NCBI RefSeq assembly: GCF_027587375.1
Contig: NZ_JAMXIC010000015.1
Location: 17,318 to 81,317 of the forward strand
Source of the DNA: Arthrobacter sp. B2a2-09
Lineage (GTDB): Bacteria > Actinomycetota > Actinomycetes > Actinomycetales > Micrococcaceae
DNA length: 64,000 nt
Reading direction: 5' to 3'
Position 1 is the first letter of the stretch. Each line of letters begins with the position of its first letter. The translations under genes and the position numbers were made by a program. Positions 52,039-59,371 of this stretch are shown here, piece by piece. The notes under the pieces were generated by a model. It made no database searches, was not told where the DNA came from, and saw only the letters and a program-made list of their open reading frames with translations.

Positions 52039-52081
52039 TTGCGGTTCGATTTTGGCGCCCGGGACGCATGCGGCCCGCCCC

Positions 52082-53599
52082 TCAGCGCTCGACGCCGGCC
52101 GGCTGGTTTGATGCCGGTACCAACCGTGCGGCCAGGTCAGGCGCCGCACTGCCGTCGTCGAACGGGAACATGGGCCGCGCTATCCTCTGGTGGCCCAGCC
52201 GGTGCAGGTCCTGGTCCACGCCACCCGGGGTGAGCGCCAGCATCCAGTCCGCGGCCATGTCGAAGAGCTCTGGCTCGAGGTAGCCGATCTTGACCACCAC
52301 AACGTCGGCTGCCCGGGCATCCAAGCCGTTCCGCAGGAAGTCCGATTCCAGGTGATAGGGCTTGCGGCGCCGGGTCACGATGACGCGTAGCCCGCCAACA
52401 CGGATGACGGCCTCGTCAAGGGCCACAGGGTCGCCATGGGCCAGATGCTCCACAATGCCGTCCAGCCGCGCCGGACCGGACTGTGTGCCGTCCACGCGAG
52501 CGCCTACGTCCACAGAGACGGATCCACCGACACCGGCCCCAATGCAGGCGTCCAAGGCGGCGGCATCCGGGATCGAGGCATAGATGGCCTGCAGCGTTCC
52601 GGCCGCGACGGGTGGGTGCTCAAGGAGTTTGTGCAGGGTCCAGGTGACGTCTCCGGCTCCTCCGGCCGTGGGGTTGTCCCCGGAATCGCTGATGAAATAC
52701 GGGCGCTTCGTGCTTGCCTCCGCTGCCGCGAGGCATTCAGCCAGCGGCGCCGAGGGCGCCACGAAACGGAACTCGTCCCGCCTGTTCCACATCTCGACGG
52801 CGAGCCCGCCCGCATGGCGCGCGACGGCGTCGGCGTCGTCACCGGTGACCATCACCACGGCACGGTTGCGCGGCTCGTCGGCCCAGGCGTAACCGATCCA
52901 CAGCGCGGCGTCGAGCACGCCGGGCTGCCCGGCGATCACGGCAACCTCCTCGTACAGCGACTTGGCCGGTTCCAATCGGGTGCTGGTCTTTTCGCCGGGC
53001 AGCAGGATGGGGACCGGAACCCAGGCCTTGAGAGGGCGGCGGGTGGCCTCCGGCAGTGCCAGACGCTCCAGCAGGTTCGCGGCTGCGCGTTCCTTGGTTT
53101 CCAGCCAGTCCTCGTGCGGGGCCATGCGGTAGCAACTGGGGATGTCCAGTTGGTGCGCCAACGTCCAGGAAACGTTGCCGTGCAGGTCCATGCCGCTGGA
53201 TACCAGCACGTCCGGGCCGAGCAGACCGCGTAGGGCAAGGAGCAAATCGCCCTCCGGATCATCTGTGCCATCGACGCTCATGGCACCGTGGATGTCGAAG
53301 TAGAGCCCGTCCACCGGGCCCTCGTCCAAGGCATCCGCCGCAGCGGAAAGAATCGTCCGCTTCATCTCGGCGTAATCCGCGGAAGGGACGGCCCCGCCCG
53401 GGATGGCGCGGAAATGGACAAGCGGCAGCCAGTCCGCCGCCTCGCGCACCGGATGGCCCGGTGCGAAAAAGGGGTACTGGTCCAGGATCTCCTGGCCATC
53501 CCGCCGGACAAAGTCCTGCATGCGGGTCCGGGCAGGGGAATAGGTGCTGGCCTCGAGGGCGATTCCGGTAATGAGGATCCGGGGCTTCTTTTCCATCAT
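52082..53599 (-). CDS. M81-family metallopeptidase (MlrC-like)
   Basis: 505 residues. Opens with RILITGIALEASTYSPARTR, then GLYFDIHGAM (about 105-114), SGMDLHGNVSW (about 142-152) and YRMAPHEDWLETKERAA (about 164-180), the zinc-site motifs of the MlrC/M81 group, whose named member degrades linearised microcystin. A later SDSGDNPTAGGAGDVTW loop is typical. Here it lies upstream of a sugar importer and divergent from isomerase and oxidoreductase genes; the family is often found in carbohydrate loci. The real substrate is likely not a peptide toxin. ATG 53599 is followed by a second ATG at 53596. Confidence 0.87.
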   Translation of the reverse strand: MMEKKPRILITGIALEASTYSPARTRMQDFVRRDGQEILDQYPFFAPGHPVREAADWLPLVHFRAIPGGAVPSADYAEMKRTILSAAADALDEGPVDGLYFDIHGAMSVDGTDDPEGDLLLALRGLLGPDVLVSSGMDLHGNVSWTLAHQLDIPSCYRMAPHEDWLETKERAAANLLERLALPEATRRPLKAWVPVPILLPGEKTSTRLEPAKSLYEEVAVIAGQPGVLDAALWIGYAWADEPRNRAVVMVTGDDADAVARHAGGLAVEMWNRRDEFRFVAPSAPLAECLAAAEASTKRPYFISDSGDNPTAGGAGDVTWTLHKLLEHPPVAAGTLQAIYASIPDAAALDACIGAGVGGSVSVDVGARVDGTQSGPARLDGIVEHLAHGDPVALDEAVIRVGGLRVIVTRRRKPYHLESDFLRNGLDARAADVVVVKIGYLEPELFDMAADWMLALTPGGVDQDLHRLGHQRIARPMFPFDDGSAAPDLAARLVPASNQPAGVER

Positions 53600-53752
53600 G
53601 CCTGCCACCATATTGAGGTTCGCTGCGGGACCGGGGCGCGGCCGCGAAAGTTCAATGCCGAATGAAGTTCAACCAGCCCTTTTCGCCCGGAATCCTGCCT
53701 AACGTGGGCTCGCAAGTGACGGCAAGCGGAATCCACGGAAGAGGATCGAACA

Positions 53753-54607
53753 ATGCAGATTGGGCTGAGTACGTACAGTTTGGCGGGAGCCTTGGCCGAC
53801 GGACGAGTGGGCCTTTTGGAGCTGCCGGGCTGGGCGGCTTCCCATCAGGCCGGCCATCTCGAAGTGGCCGAGGCGGGACTGGGCGTGGACCTTTCCGCAG
53901 ACCAGGCGGCGGCCGAAGGATTGCGCGAGCGTGCCGAGGAGTCCGGGATCGCCCTGGTCAACTATGTGGTGGGTGCGGATTTCCTCGGCACCGACCCGGC
54001 GGCTGAGATCGCCCGGGTGAAGACGCACTTGGACACGGCCCACCGGATGGGGATCAGCCGCTTCCGCCACGACGTTGTGCCGTGGGCGTGGCGCCCCACC
54101 TCATACGCCGAATATCGCGATGCCCTGGAGAAGGTGGTCCCGGCGTCCCGGGAACTCGCCGACCACGCGGCAACCCTGGGAATAACCACCAGCGTGGAAA
54201 ACCACGGCATGGCCTTCAACGCCAGCGAACGGTTGCTGCAGTTGGTGCACGCCGTGGACCGCGAAAATTTCAAGATCACCTTGGACATCGGCAACTTCCT
54301 GTGCGTCGATGAGCTGCCGGAGTCGGCCGTCGCCAAGCTTCTCCCCTACGCGTCTGTGGTGCATCTGAAGGATTTCTACCGCCGGAAGCGAAGCCCCGGT
54401 GGCGGCTGGCTGCAAACGCTGGCAGGGGACCATATCCAGGGTTCCGTATTCGGCCTCGGGGACATGGACCTGCCGCGTGTCCTTCGCCTGATCAAGGACT
54501 TCGGCTTCAGTGGACCATGTTCCGTGGAATATGAGGGCCGCGAGGACTGCCTCACGGCTGCGCCCGAATCGCTGCGCAATGCCGCCGCACTGTGGGAGGG
54601 CTGCTGA
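53753..54607 (+). CDS. Sugar phosphate isomerase/epimerase (xylose-isomerase-like TIM barrel)
   Basis: 284 residues. MQIGLSTYSLAGALADG begins the barrel; TSVENHGMAFNASERLLQLV (about 144-163) and FKITLDIGNFLCVDELPES (about 173-191) carry Glu, His and Asp of the metal site, and VHLKDFYRRKR and GPCSVEYEGREDCL complete it. It likely isomerises or epimerises a sugar or inositol derivative. AGAGGA lies upstream. It overlaps nothing but is 1 base from the oxidoreductase gene, so they are coupled. Confidence 0.87.
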   Translation: MQIGLSTYSLAGALADGRVGLLELPGWAASHQAGHLEVAEAGLGVDLSADQAAAEGLRERAEESGIALVNYVVGADFLGTDPAAEIARVKTHLDTAHRMGISRFRHDVVPWAWRPTSYAEYRDALEKVVPASRELADHAATLGITTSVENHGMAFNASERLLQLVHAVDRENFKITLDIGNFLCVDELPESAVAKLLPYASVVHLKDFYRRKRSPGGGWLQTLAGDHIQGSVFGLGDMDLPRVLRLIKDFGFSGPCSVEYEGREDCLTAAPESLRNAAALWEGC

Positions 54608-54608
54608 C

Positions 54609-55670
54609 ATGGGGGCGCTGAACGTTGGAGTCATCGGTCTGGGGACCATCTCGGACATGCATTTGGACGCTTACCGTGATTCGCCGTCGGCGCACTTGGT
54701 GGCTGTCTGCGACATCGACGCTGCGCGGGCCGGGAGCCGGGCCGCGGAATATGGAGCAGTCAAAGTCTTCACGGACTACAAGGAGCTCCTGGCCGATCCC
54801 GGGATCGACGCCGTCAGCATCTGCACGCGCAATGACACGCACGCCGAAATCGTGATTGCGGCGCTCGAAGCCGGCAAGCATGTGCTGATCGAGAAGCCCA
54901 TGACGGCCTCCGTGGAGGAGGCTTTGGCCGTTGATGCTGCCGCCCGGCGGAGTGCCGCCGTTTTGCAGGTAGCGTATGTCCGCCGTTTCTCGCCCAACGC
55001 CGAGGTACTCAAGCGCTTTATCGACGCCGGTGACCTGGGGCAGATCTACTATGCCAAGGCGACTTGCCTGCGCCGGGTAGGCAATCCCGGCGGTTGGTTC
55101 GCCGACAAAGCGTTGTCAGGCGGAGGGCCGCTCATCGATCTGGGCGTCCATTTCATCGACATTTGCTGGTGGCTCATGGGTTGTCCCTCCGTGGCCTCGG
55201 TCTCCGGAACCGTGTTCCACAAGATCGGTGCACGGAACAATATCTCCAACGTCAGCCGGTACCTATCCGCCGATTTCGATCCGGCACGACAACCGGCGGA
55301 CCCCGTCGAAGACCTTGCCACAGCACTGATCAAGTTCAGCAACGGCGCAGTGATGCATTTCGACACCAGTTACTCGATGCACGGCGCGGATGAAACCAAG
55401 GTCCAAATCTTCGGAGACAAAGGTGGCGCACAGCTGGAGCCGGCTTTGGAAATCTTCACCGAACAGCACGACACGTTGCTGGATATTTCGCCGGTGCTGG
55501 ATTCGCCGACTTTTAGCGCTGTGGCCTACCGCAACGAGGTGGAGCAGTTCCTGGCCACGGCTAGGGGCGATGCCGCCGAGGCCGCTCCGGCCACCCACGG
55601 CCTTGAGCTGATCAAGATCATCTCCGCGATCTACGAGTCCAGCAGGACGGGCCGCGAAGTGGTGCTGTAG
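54609..55670 (+). CDS. Gfo/Idh/MocA-family oxidoreductase
   Basis: 353 residues. NAD(P)-binding LNVGVIGLGTISDMHLDAY (about 4-22), the conserved EKPMTAS (about 96-102, Lys-Pro motif) and the C-terminal catalytic stretch GGGPLIDLGVHFIDICWWL (about 174-192). The family oxidises or reduces sugars and inositols at a ring hydroxyl. ATG at 54609 is 1 base past the isomerase stop; a longer frame from 54510 lies within the isomerase gene. With the isomerase, it suggests catabolism of an unusual sugar brought in by the adjacent operon. Confidence 0.9.
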   Translation: MGALNVGVIGLGTISDMHLDAYRDSPSAHLVAVCDIDAARAGSRAAEYGAVKVFTDYKELLADPGIDAVSICTRNDTHAEIVIAALEAGKHVLIEKPMTASVEEALAVDAAARRSAAVLQVAYVRRFSPNAEVLKRFIDAGDLGQIYYAKATCLRRVGNPGGWFADKALSGGGPLIDLGVHFIDICWWLMGCPSVASVSGTVFHKIGARNNISNVSRYLSADFDPARQPADPVEDLATALIKFSNGAVMHFDTSYSMHGADETKVQIFGDKGGAQLEPALEIFTEQHDTLLDISPVLDSPTFSAVAYRNEVEQFLATARGDAAEAAPATHGLELIKIISAIYESSRTGREVVL

Positions 55671-55674
55671 CCGC

Positions 55675-56184
55675 TCAGGCCTGACGTCGGCCGTCGCGGC
55701 CGGCGCCAGGCCCGCCGTCGCGTCCGACATCGCGGTGGAGGTCCCTGTCCAGCCCGTGGCCGGTGGCGAGCTGCGCGAGCAACACGTCAAGTTGAGCAAT
55801 CTGCTCCGTTGTCAGCGGGGCCAGAAGCTCCGCTTCATGTTGTTCGGCAATCCCGCGCAGTTCCTGCAGCACGTGCTTGCCCGAGTCAGTAAGGTGGAGT
55901 TCATAGTTCCGCCGGTCCGTGCTGCTGCGCACCCTCTCCACGAGGCCGCGGTCCTGAAGCGAGTCGATGAGTGAAACCACTCGGCTGGGAACGGCACCGA
56001 GCCTGTCCGCGAGGGAGCGCTGGCTCAACCCGGGGGCGCGTCCGAGCAGGCGGATGACGCCGGCGTCGCTGGGCGTGAGGCCGATCTCCCGTGTGCGGTC
56101 GGCAAAGCGGGACGACGCCACGGCACCAAGCTGCGACAAGAGAAAAGCGGTCCGTTTCGGCCGGCCCGGTGTGGCTAACTCCAT
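55675..56184 (-). CDS. MarR-family transcriptional regulator
   Basis: 169 residues. The winged helix-turn-helix (about 30-110) shows REIGLTPSDAGVIRLLGRAP, SQRSLADRLGAVPSRVVSLIDSL and RGLVERVRSSTDRRNYELHLT (in outline), with a C-terminal Gly/Arg/Asp-rich tail unusual for the family. ATG at 56199 is an alternative start. Divergent from an operon of membrane protein, SDR and NTF2-like protein, over an inverted repeat that overlaps its promoter, so it likely controls that operon. The stop is 4 bp from the convergent oxidoreductase stop. Confidence 0.87.
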   Translation of the reverse strand: MELATPGRPKRTAFLLSQLGAVASSRFADRTREIGLTPSDAGVIRLLGRAPGLSQRSLADRLGAVPSRVVSLIDSLQDRGLVERVRSSTDRRNYELHLTDSGKHVLQELRGIAEQHEAELLAPLTTEQIAQLDVLLAQLATGHGLDRDLHRDVGRDGGPGAGRDGRRQA

Positions 56185-56201
56185 GGATCCAGAATACATG
56201 C

Positions 56202-56239
56202 TTGACAGAACAATTCTAGAGGTGAACTATTTCAATAGT
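56202..56239 (+). promoter_or_regulatory. Promoter with MarR-type operator
   Basis: TTGACA (56202-56207) is a consensus -35 element; ACTATT at 56226-56231 is a possible -10, 18 bp on. ACTATT and AATAGT (56226-56231 and 56234-56239) form a perfect inverted repeat with a 2-bp centre directly over that -10, well placed for repression of the membrane-protein operon by the divergent MarR protein. Confidence 0.6.
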
Positions 56240-56282
56240 GATGCAATTACGAAAGTTCAGCCACTACTAGAAAGGTTCAGCC

Positions 56283-57062
56283 ATGAGTAGTCGTTCGATT
56301 TCCGATGAAGGCCGTCCAGCCCGGTCAGGCGGCCCACACCCCGGAGTTCTTGCCCTCGTCAGCCTGGGCATTTTCCTCGCCAGCCTCATCACGTCCGCAA
56401 TCCTGACAGGCGGGAAAACGTTCGTCTCGCCCTTTGCCCCGACGGATCAGGTGGCCGCATTCTTCGAGCAAAACGTCGCCGCGATGAGGGTCGGCGGCAT
56501 GCTCCAATTCGGTTCCGCAGTGCCATTGGGTATCTATGCGGCCACCGTCTATGCCCGGCAGCTCCGGCTCGGCGTGCGCGTTCCCGGACCGGCCATTAGC
56601 TTCTTTGGCGGCGTCAGCGCAGCCATCTTCCTGATGTTTTCGGGTTCCGTGACCTGGTTGCTGAGCCGGCCCGAAATCACTACGGATGTGACGCTCACCC
56701 ACGCGCTCGCGTTCCTCGCGTTCATCACGGGAGGGGTCGGCTTCGTCGTCGGAATCGGCCTCCTCATGGCAGGCATGGCGGTCCCGGCCCTGATCTTGGG
56801 CTTCATGCCCCGTTGGCTGGCTTGGACCGGCCTGGTCATTGCCGCACTGTCCGAGTTGAGCTTCCTGTCGATGGCGATCGAGCCCCTTCAGTTCCTGCTG
56901 CCGATCGGGCGCTTCGGTGGCTTGCTCTGGCTGGTTGCTGCTGGCTTCCTGCTCCCGCGCACCCGGGCAGCCGCGAACCAAGAGCCCCGGGCGCACGCGC
57001 CCGGCGGAAGCCAAATGCACGGCACAAGCCAAATGCACGGCCCAAGCCGGACAGCGCCATGA
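56283..57062 (+). CDS. Membrane protein of unknown function, six segments
   Basis: 259 residues. About six hydrophobic segments are visible between residues 20 and 225, e.g. VLALVSLGIFLASLITSAI and FGGLLWLVAAGFLLP. The C-terminus is a hydrophilic tail with a repeated QMHG motif (SQMHGTSQMHGPS), a possible His-rich repeat. AAAGG precedes the ATG. The stop overlaps the ATG of the SDR gene as ATGA. Family not identified; the general layout is like DUF4386-type proteins. Confidence 0.75.
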   Translation: MSSRSISDEGRPARSGGPHPGVLALVSLGIFLASLITSAILTGGKTFVSPFAPTDQVAAFFEQNVAAMRVGGMLQFGSAVPLGIYAATVYARQLRLGVRVPGPAISFFGGVSAAIFLMFSGSVTWLLSRPEITTDVTLTHALAFLAFITGGVGFVVGIGLLMAGMAVPALILGFMPRWLAWTGLVIAALSELSFLSMAIEPLQFLLPIGRFGGLLWLVAAGFLLPRTRAAANQEPRAHAPGGSQMHGTSQMHGPSRTAP

Positions 57063-57871
57063 CGACGGCGGATCCTACCCGGCCACTGTCCGGCAGGGTC
57101 GCGCTCGTCACGGGAGCGAGCCGCGGAATCGGTGCGGAGATCGCGACTGCGATGGCTGGCGCCGGTGCAGACGTTGTCCTTGCCGCGCGTGACAGTGCGG
57201 GGCTGTCCCAGCAGCTCGCCGCCATTACTTCGGGCGGCGGGAATGCCGTGGCCATGGCCGTGGATGTGGGCAACGAGGACTCGGTGAAGTCCCTGATGGC
57301 CCAGATCCGGGACCGCTTCGGCCGGCTCGACGCCGCGGTCAACAATGCCGCAGGCGGCGGGCGGGCCCCGGCACCGCTGGCCGAGTGGGCGAGCGCGGAG
57401 TTCGACAGCGCAATCTCGGTCAACCTGCGCGGTGTGTTCCTCTGCCTGAAATACGAAATCGAGCTCATGCTGGCAAGCGGAAACGGCGGGGCGATCGTCA
57501 ACATGTCCTCCACCGCGGGCGAACAAGGCGTCGCGGGCATGAGCGGCTACGTGGCGAGCAAGTTCGGCGTAGGCGGCCTGACACGGGTGGCCGCGCTCGA
57601 CTACGCCTCCCACGGGATCCGGGTCAACGCGATCGCTCCCGGCCCCATCCTCACCGAGCGACTCGCCGGCGCGGGCCAAGCCGCCCAAGACCATGTGGCT
57701 GCCGCCGTGCCGCTGGGGCGGATCGGTTCCACGGCCGAGGTTGCTGCCGCCGCACTCTGGCTCTGCTCGGGCCAGTCCTCGTTCGTCACGGGAACCGTAC
57801 TCGCCGTCGACGGCGGCCGGCTGGCAGGAACGCCTGCGTTCAACACCAGCAGAAAGGGAACCCAGCCGTGA
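57059..57871 (+). CDS. Short-chain dehydrogenase/reductase
   Basis: 270 residues, a classical SDR. TGASRGIGAEIA (about 19-30) binds the cofactor; NNAAGGG follows at about 90, and the catalytic set is Ser (MSSTAGEQG), Tyr and Lys (YVASKFGVGG). ATG at 57059 overlaps the membrane-protein stop by 4 bp, and its stop overlaps the next start as GTGA; the three are a coupled operon. Substrate unknown. A longer frame from 56813 lies inside the membrane-protein gene and is not used. Confidence 0.9.
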   Translation: MTTADPTRPLSGRVALVTGASRGIGAEIATAMAGAGADVVLAARDSAGLSQQLAAITSGGGNAVAMAVDVGNEDSVKSLMAQIRDRFGRLDAAVNNAAGGGRAPAPLAEWASAEFDSAISVNLRGVFLCLKYEIELMLASGNGGAIVNMSSTAGEQGVAGMSGYVASKFGVGGLTRVAALDYASHGIRVNAIAPGPILTERLAGAGQAAQDHVAAAVPLGRIGSTAEVAAAALWLCSGQSSFVTGTVLAVDGGRLAGTPAFNTSRKGTQP

Positions 57872-58260
57872 ATGACCTCCATTCCGACATCGAAGAGCTC
57901 AGCTTTCTCTGGGCAAGAGCGGAGCGAAACGCTGACGCGGCGGCACTGGACAAGCTACTGGCGGAAGACTTCACCGCCGTCGGCCCCCGCGGATTCCTAC
58001 TCGCACGGGCCCAGTGGCTCCAGCGTTATCAGGAAGCGGCCCTCGTCAACGAACAGTTCGAGTGGAGCATCAACACCGTCCGCACATACGGCGACTCGGC
58101 CGTCCTCATCGGGATCCAAAACCAACGGGCCAGCTATCTTGGCCATCCTTCCAATGGCCAGTTCCGCGTTACGCAGATCATGATCCGGAAGGACGAGCGG
58201 TGGCAGCTCGCAGGCCTGCACTTGTCACCCATGGCACAGCCCGAGCCTCCTGCCGCATAA
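57868..58260 (+). CDS. NTF2-like (DUF4440/SnoaL-type) protein
   Basis: 130 residues. ELSFLWARAERNADAAALDKLL and LAEDFTAVGPRGFLLARAQWL are typical of DUF4440-type NTF2 proteins, with a C-terminal strand region (FRVTQIMIRKDERWQLAGLH). GTG at 57868 overlaps the SDR stop as GTGA, and AAAGGGAA lies upstream. It may be a small enzyme or accessory acting on the SDR product. Confidence 0.83.
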   Translation: MNDLHSDIEELSFLWARAERNADAAALDKLLAEDFTAVGPRGFLLARAQWLQRYQEAALVNEQFEWSINTVRTYGDSAVLIGIQNQRASYLGHPSNGQFRVTQIMIRKDERWQLAGLHLSPMAQPEPPAA

Positions 58261-58285
58261 GGGCGGCCGGCATCGCGGTCCCGGC

Positions 58286-58903
58286 CTAGCCCAATCCGCT
58301 CCAGATGCGACGCCACCACGGCCGCTTGCTCGCGAGTTCCTGATTCACCGATTCCTGGGCCGCGGTTGCCTCGGCAGCCGCCGCCCGGCGCTCGTGCCAG
58401 CGTTCCAGCTCGACGCCGACGTCGCGGGTCTTCGTGATCACCGGCGGGCCGCCCTGGAGCTGGCGCCGCGCGTCAATGACCCGGGCGTTGAAATCCTCCA
58501 CCAGCTCGCGCACCTGCTTTTCTGAGTACAAAGCGTCAAGCTTCGCATCCAATTCGGCATCCTCGGTGCGGAGCAGAATGGCTTTCGGGCCGAGGCCGCT
58601 GAGATGCTCGCGCTGGATGAGGCCTTTGACCCACCAATCGGGATCGTAGCGCTCCCCCAGCCCAGGGATCGGCTTGCCCGCGTACTTCAGGTTGTCGAAC
58701 TTCCCTTGTGCCATGGCGTCGCGGATCAGGTATTCCACCCGCGCGGCGTCGCCTACCTTCTTGCGCTTTTGCCGCTCTTTTTCCTCGGCGGCCTCAAGTT
58801 CGGCTTCTTCCTCAGCCGTCATGCCCGTTGCGCGGACATTCCGCAGCTCCATGGCTCGCTCCAGCCGGCGCTTGAACACACTGTTTTCACCGTTCACGGT
58901 CAA
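58286..58903 (-). CDS. DUF1992 (DnaJ homologue C28-type) protein
   Basis: 205 residues. A coiled-coil, Glu/Lys-rich region (EEEAELEAAEEKERQKRKK, about 31-49) precedes the DUF1992 core VEYLIRDAMAQGKFDNLKYAG and RYDPDWWVKGLIQREHLSGL. No J domain is present. Function unknown; the family is named from human DNAJC28. Gene stands alone, convergent with the NTF2-like gene. Confidence 0.87.
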   Translation of the reverse strand: MTVNGENSVFKRRLERAMELRNVRATGMTAEEEAELEAAEEKERQKRKKVGDAARVEYLIRDAMAQGKFDNLKYAGKPIPGLGERYDPDWWVKGLIQREHLSGLGPKAILLRTEDAELDAKLDALYSEKQVRELVEDFNARVIDARRQLQGGPPVITKTRDVGVELERWHERRAAAAEATAAQESVNQELASKRPWWRRIWSGLG

Positions 58904-58989
58904 TCACCGCCTTCGCTTGCGGAAATCCTGGATCTGCTTCAAGTATTCCGCAAACCCCCGGGGCTGAGTATTTCCCCTGGGCCACTCAG

Positions 58990-59033
58990 TTTTCCGCCGG
59001 AGGCTACTCAATTTTCCGCCGGAGGCTACTCAA
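58990..59033. repeat. Two perfect 22-bp tandem repeats
   Basis: Identical 22-bp units at 58990-59011 and 59012-59033, each containing CCGCCGGAGGCTACTC. They lie in the 289-bp gap between the DUF1992 gene and the bacteriocin-type cassette. Nothing else in that gap could be supported. Confidence 0.8.
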
Positions 59034-59192
59034 TTCGGGAACATCCGCCACCTAGCCGTCGATTCCGCACGTAGTCTGCCCACACGCCGGTTCTCTCTCA
59101 TGTGGTCTTGAGGCCTCATCGGCTGATGCTGGCTCGATGGAGGCCCAGCAGATGTGGAAAGACGTTTCGTATTTCAGATTGAGGAGATTTCA

Positions 59193-59300
59193 ATGAACAT
59201 TAAGAAAGCATTGGCCGGCATCGCACTCACCGGAGCCCTGTCCTCGGTCGCCGGAACCGCTACCGGGTCTGTTAGCGCCCAACCGCGCCAATCCCGTTGA
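59193..59300 (+). CDS. 35-residue signal-peptide ORF, possible remnant or precursor of a lactococcin-972-like peptide
   Basis: Starts with GAGGAG ten bases upstream. It encodes MNIKKALAGIALTGALSSV and continues to end in SVSAQPRQSR. This is a complete Sec-type signal peptide with a plausible cleavage after SVSA, leaving only a few residues. A stop codon is followed at once by a 15-bp-stem hairpin. Downstream genes are of the lactococcin-972 exporter type, whose bacteriocin precursor normally lies here and is about 80-100 residues. Reading on in the +1 frame from near the stop gives an RANPVE-like start and then runs to the next stop at about 59357 with no typical mature peptide, so the precursor seems truncated or replaced. 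A genuine short secreted peptide is the alternative. Confidence 0.55.
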   Translation: MNIKKALAGIALTGALSSVAGTATGSVSAQPRQSR

Positions 59301-59303
59301 GGT

Positions 59304-59339
59304 CCGCCTAGTCGGCTTCGCTCCAAGCCGACTAGGCGG
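59304..59339 (+). terminator. 15-bp-stem hairpin between peptide ORF and exporter genes
   Basis: CCGCCTAGTCGGCTT (59304-59318) and its reverse complement (59325-59339) form a perfect stem with a 6-nt loop, starting 4 bp after the peptide stop. No T run follows, so it may be an attenuator or RNA-stabilising hairpin separating peptide and exporter levels. Confidence 0.7.
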
Positions 59340-59371
59340 GCTCAATCCCGCTCTCTGAGGACCCATCTCAA

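Noticed and set aside
59301..59371. Missing mature bacteriocin in another frame
   Set aside because: The +1 frame gives a short stretch with an RANPVE-like start but is mostly made of the hairpin arms and ends at once; not enough to call a coding sequence.
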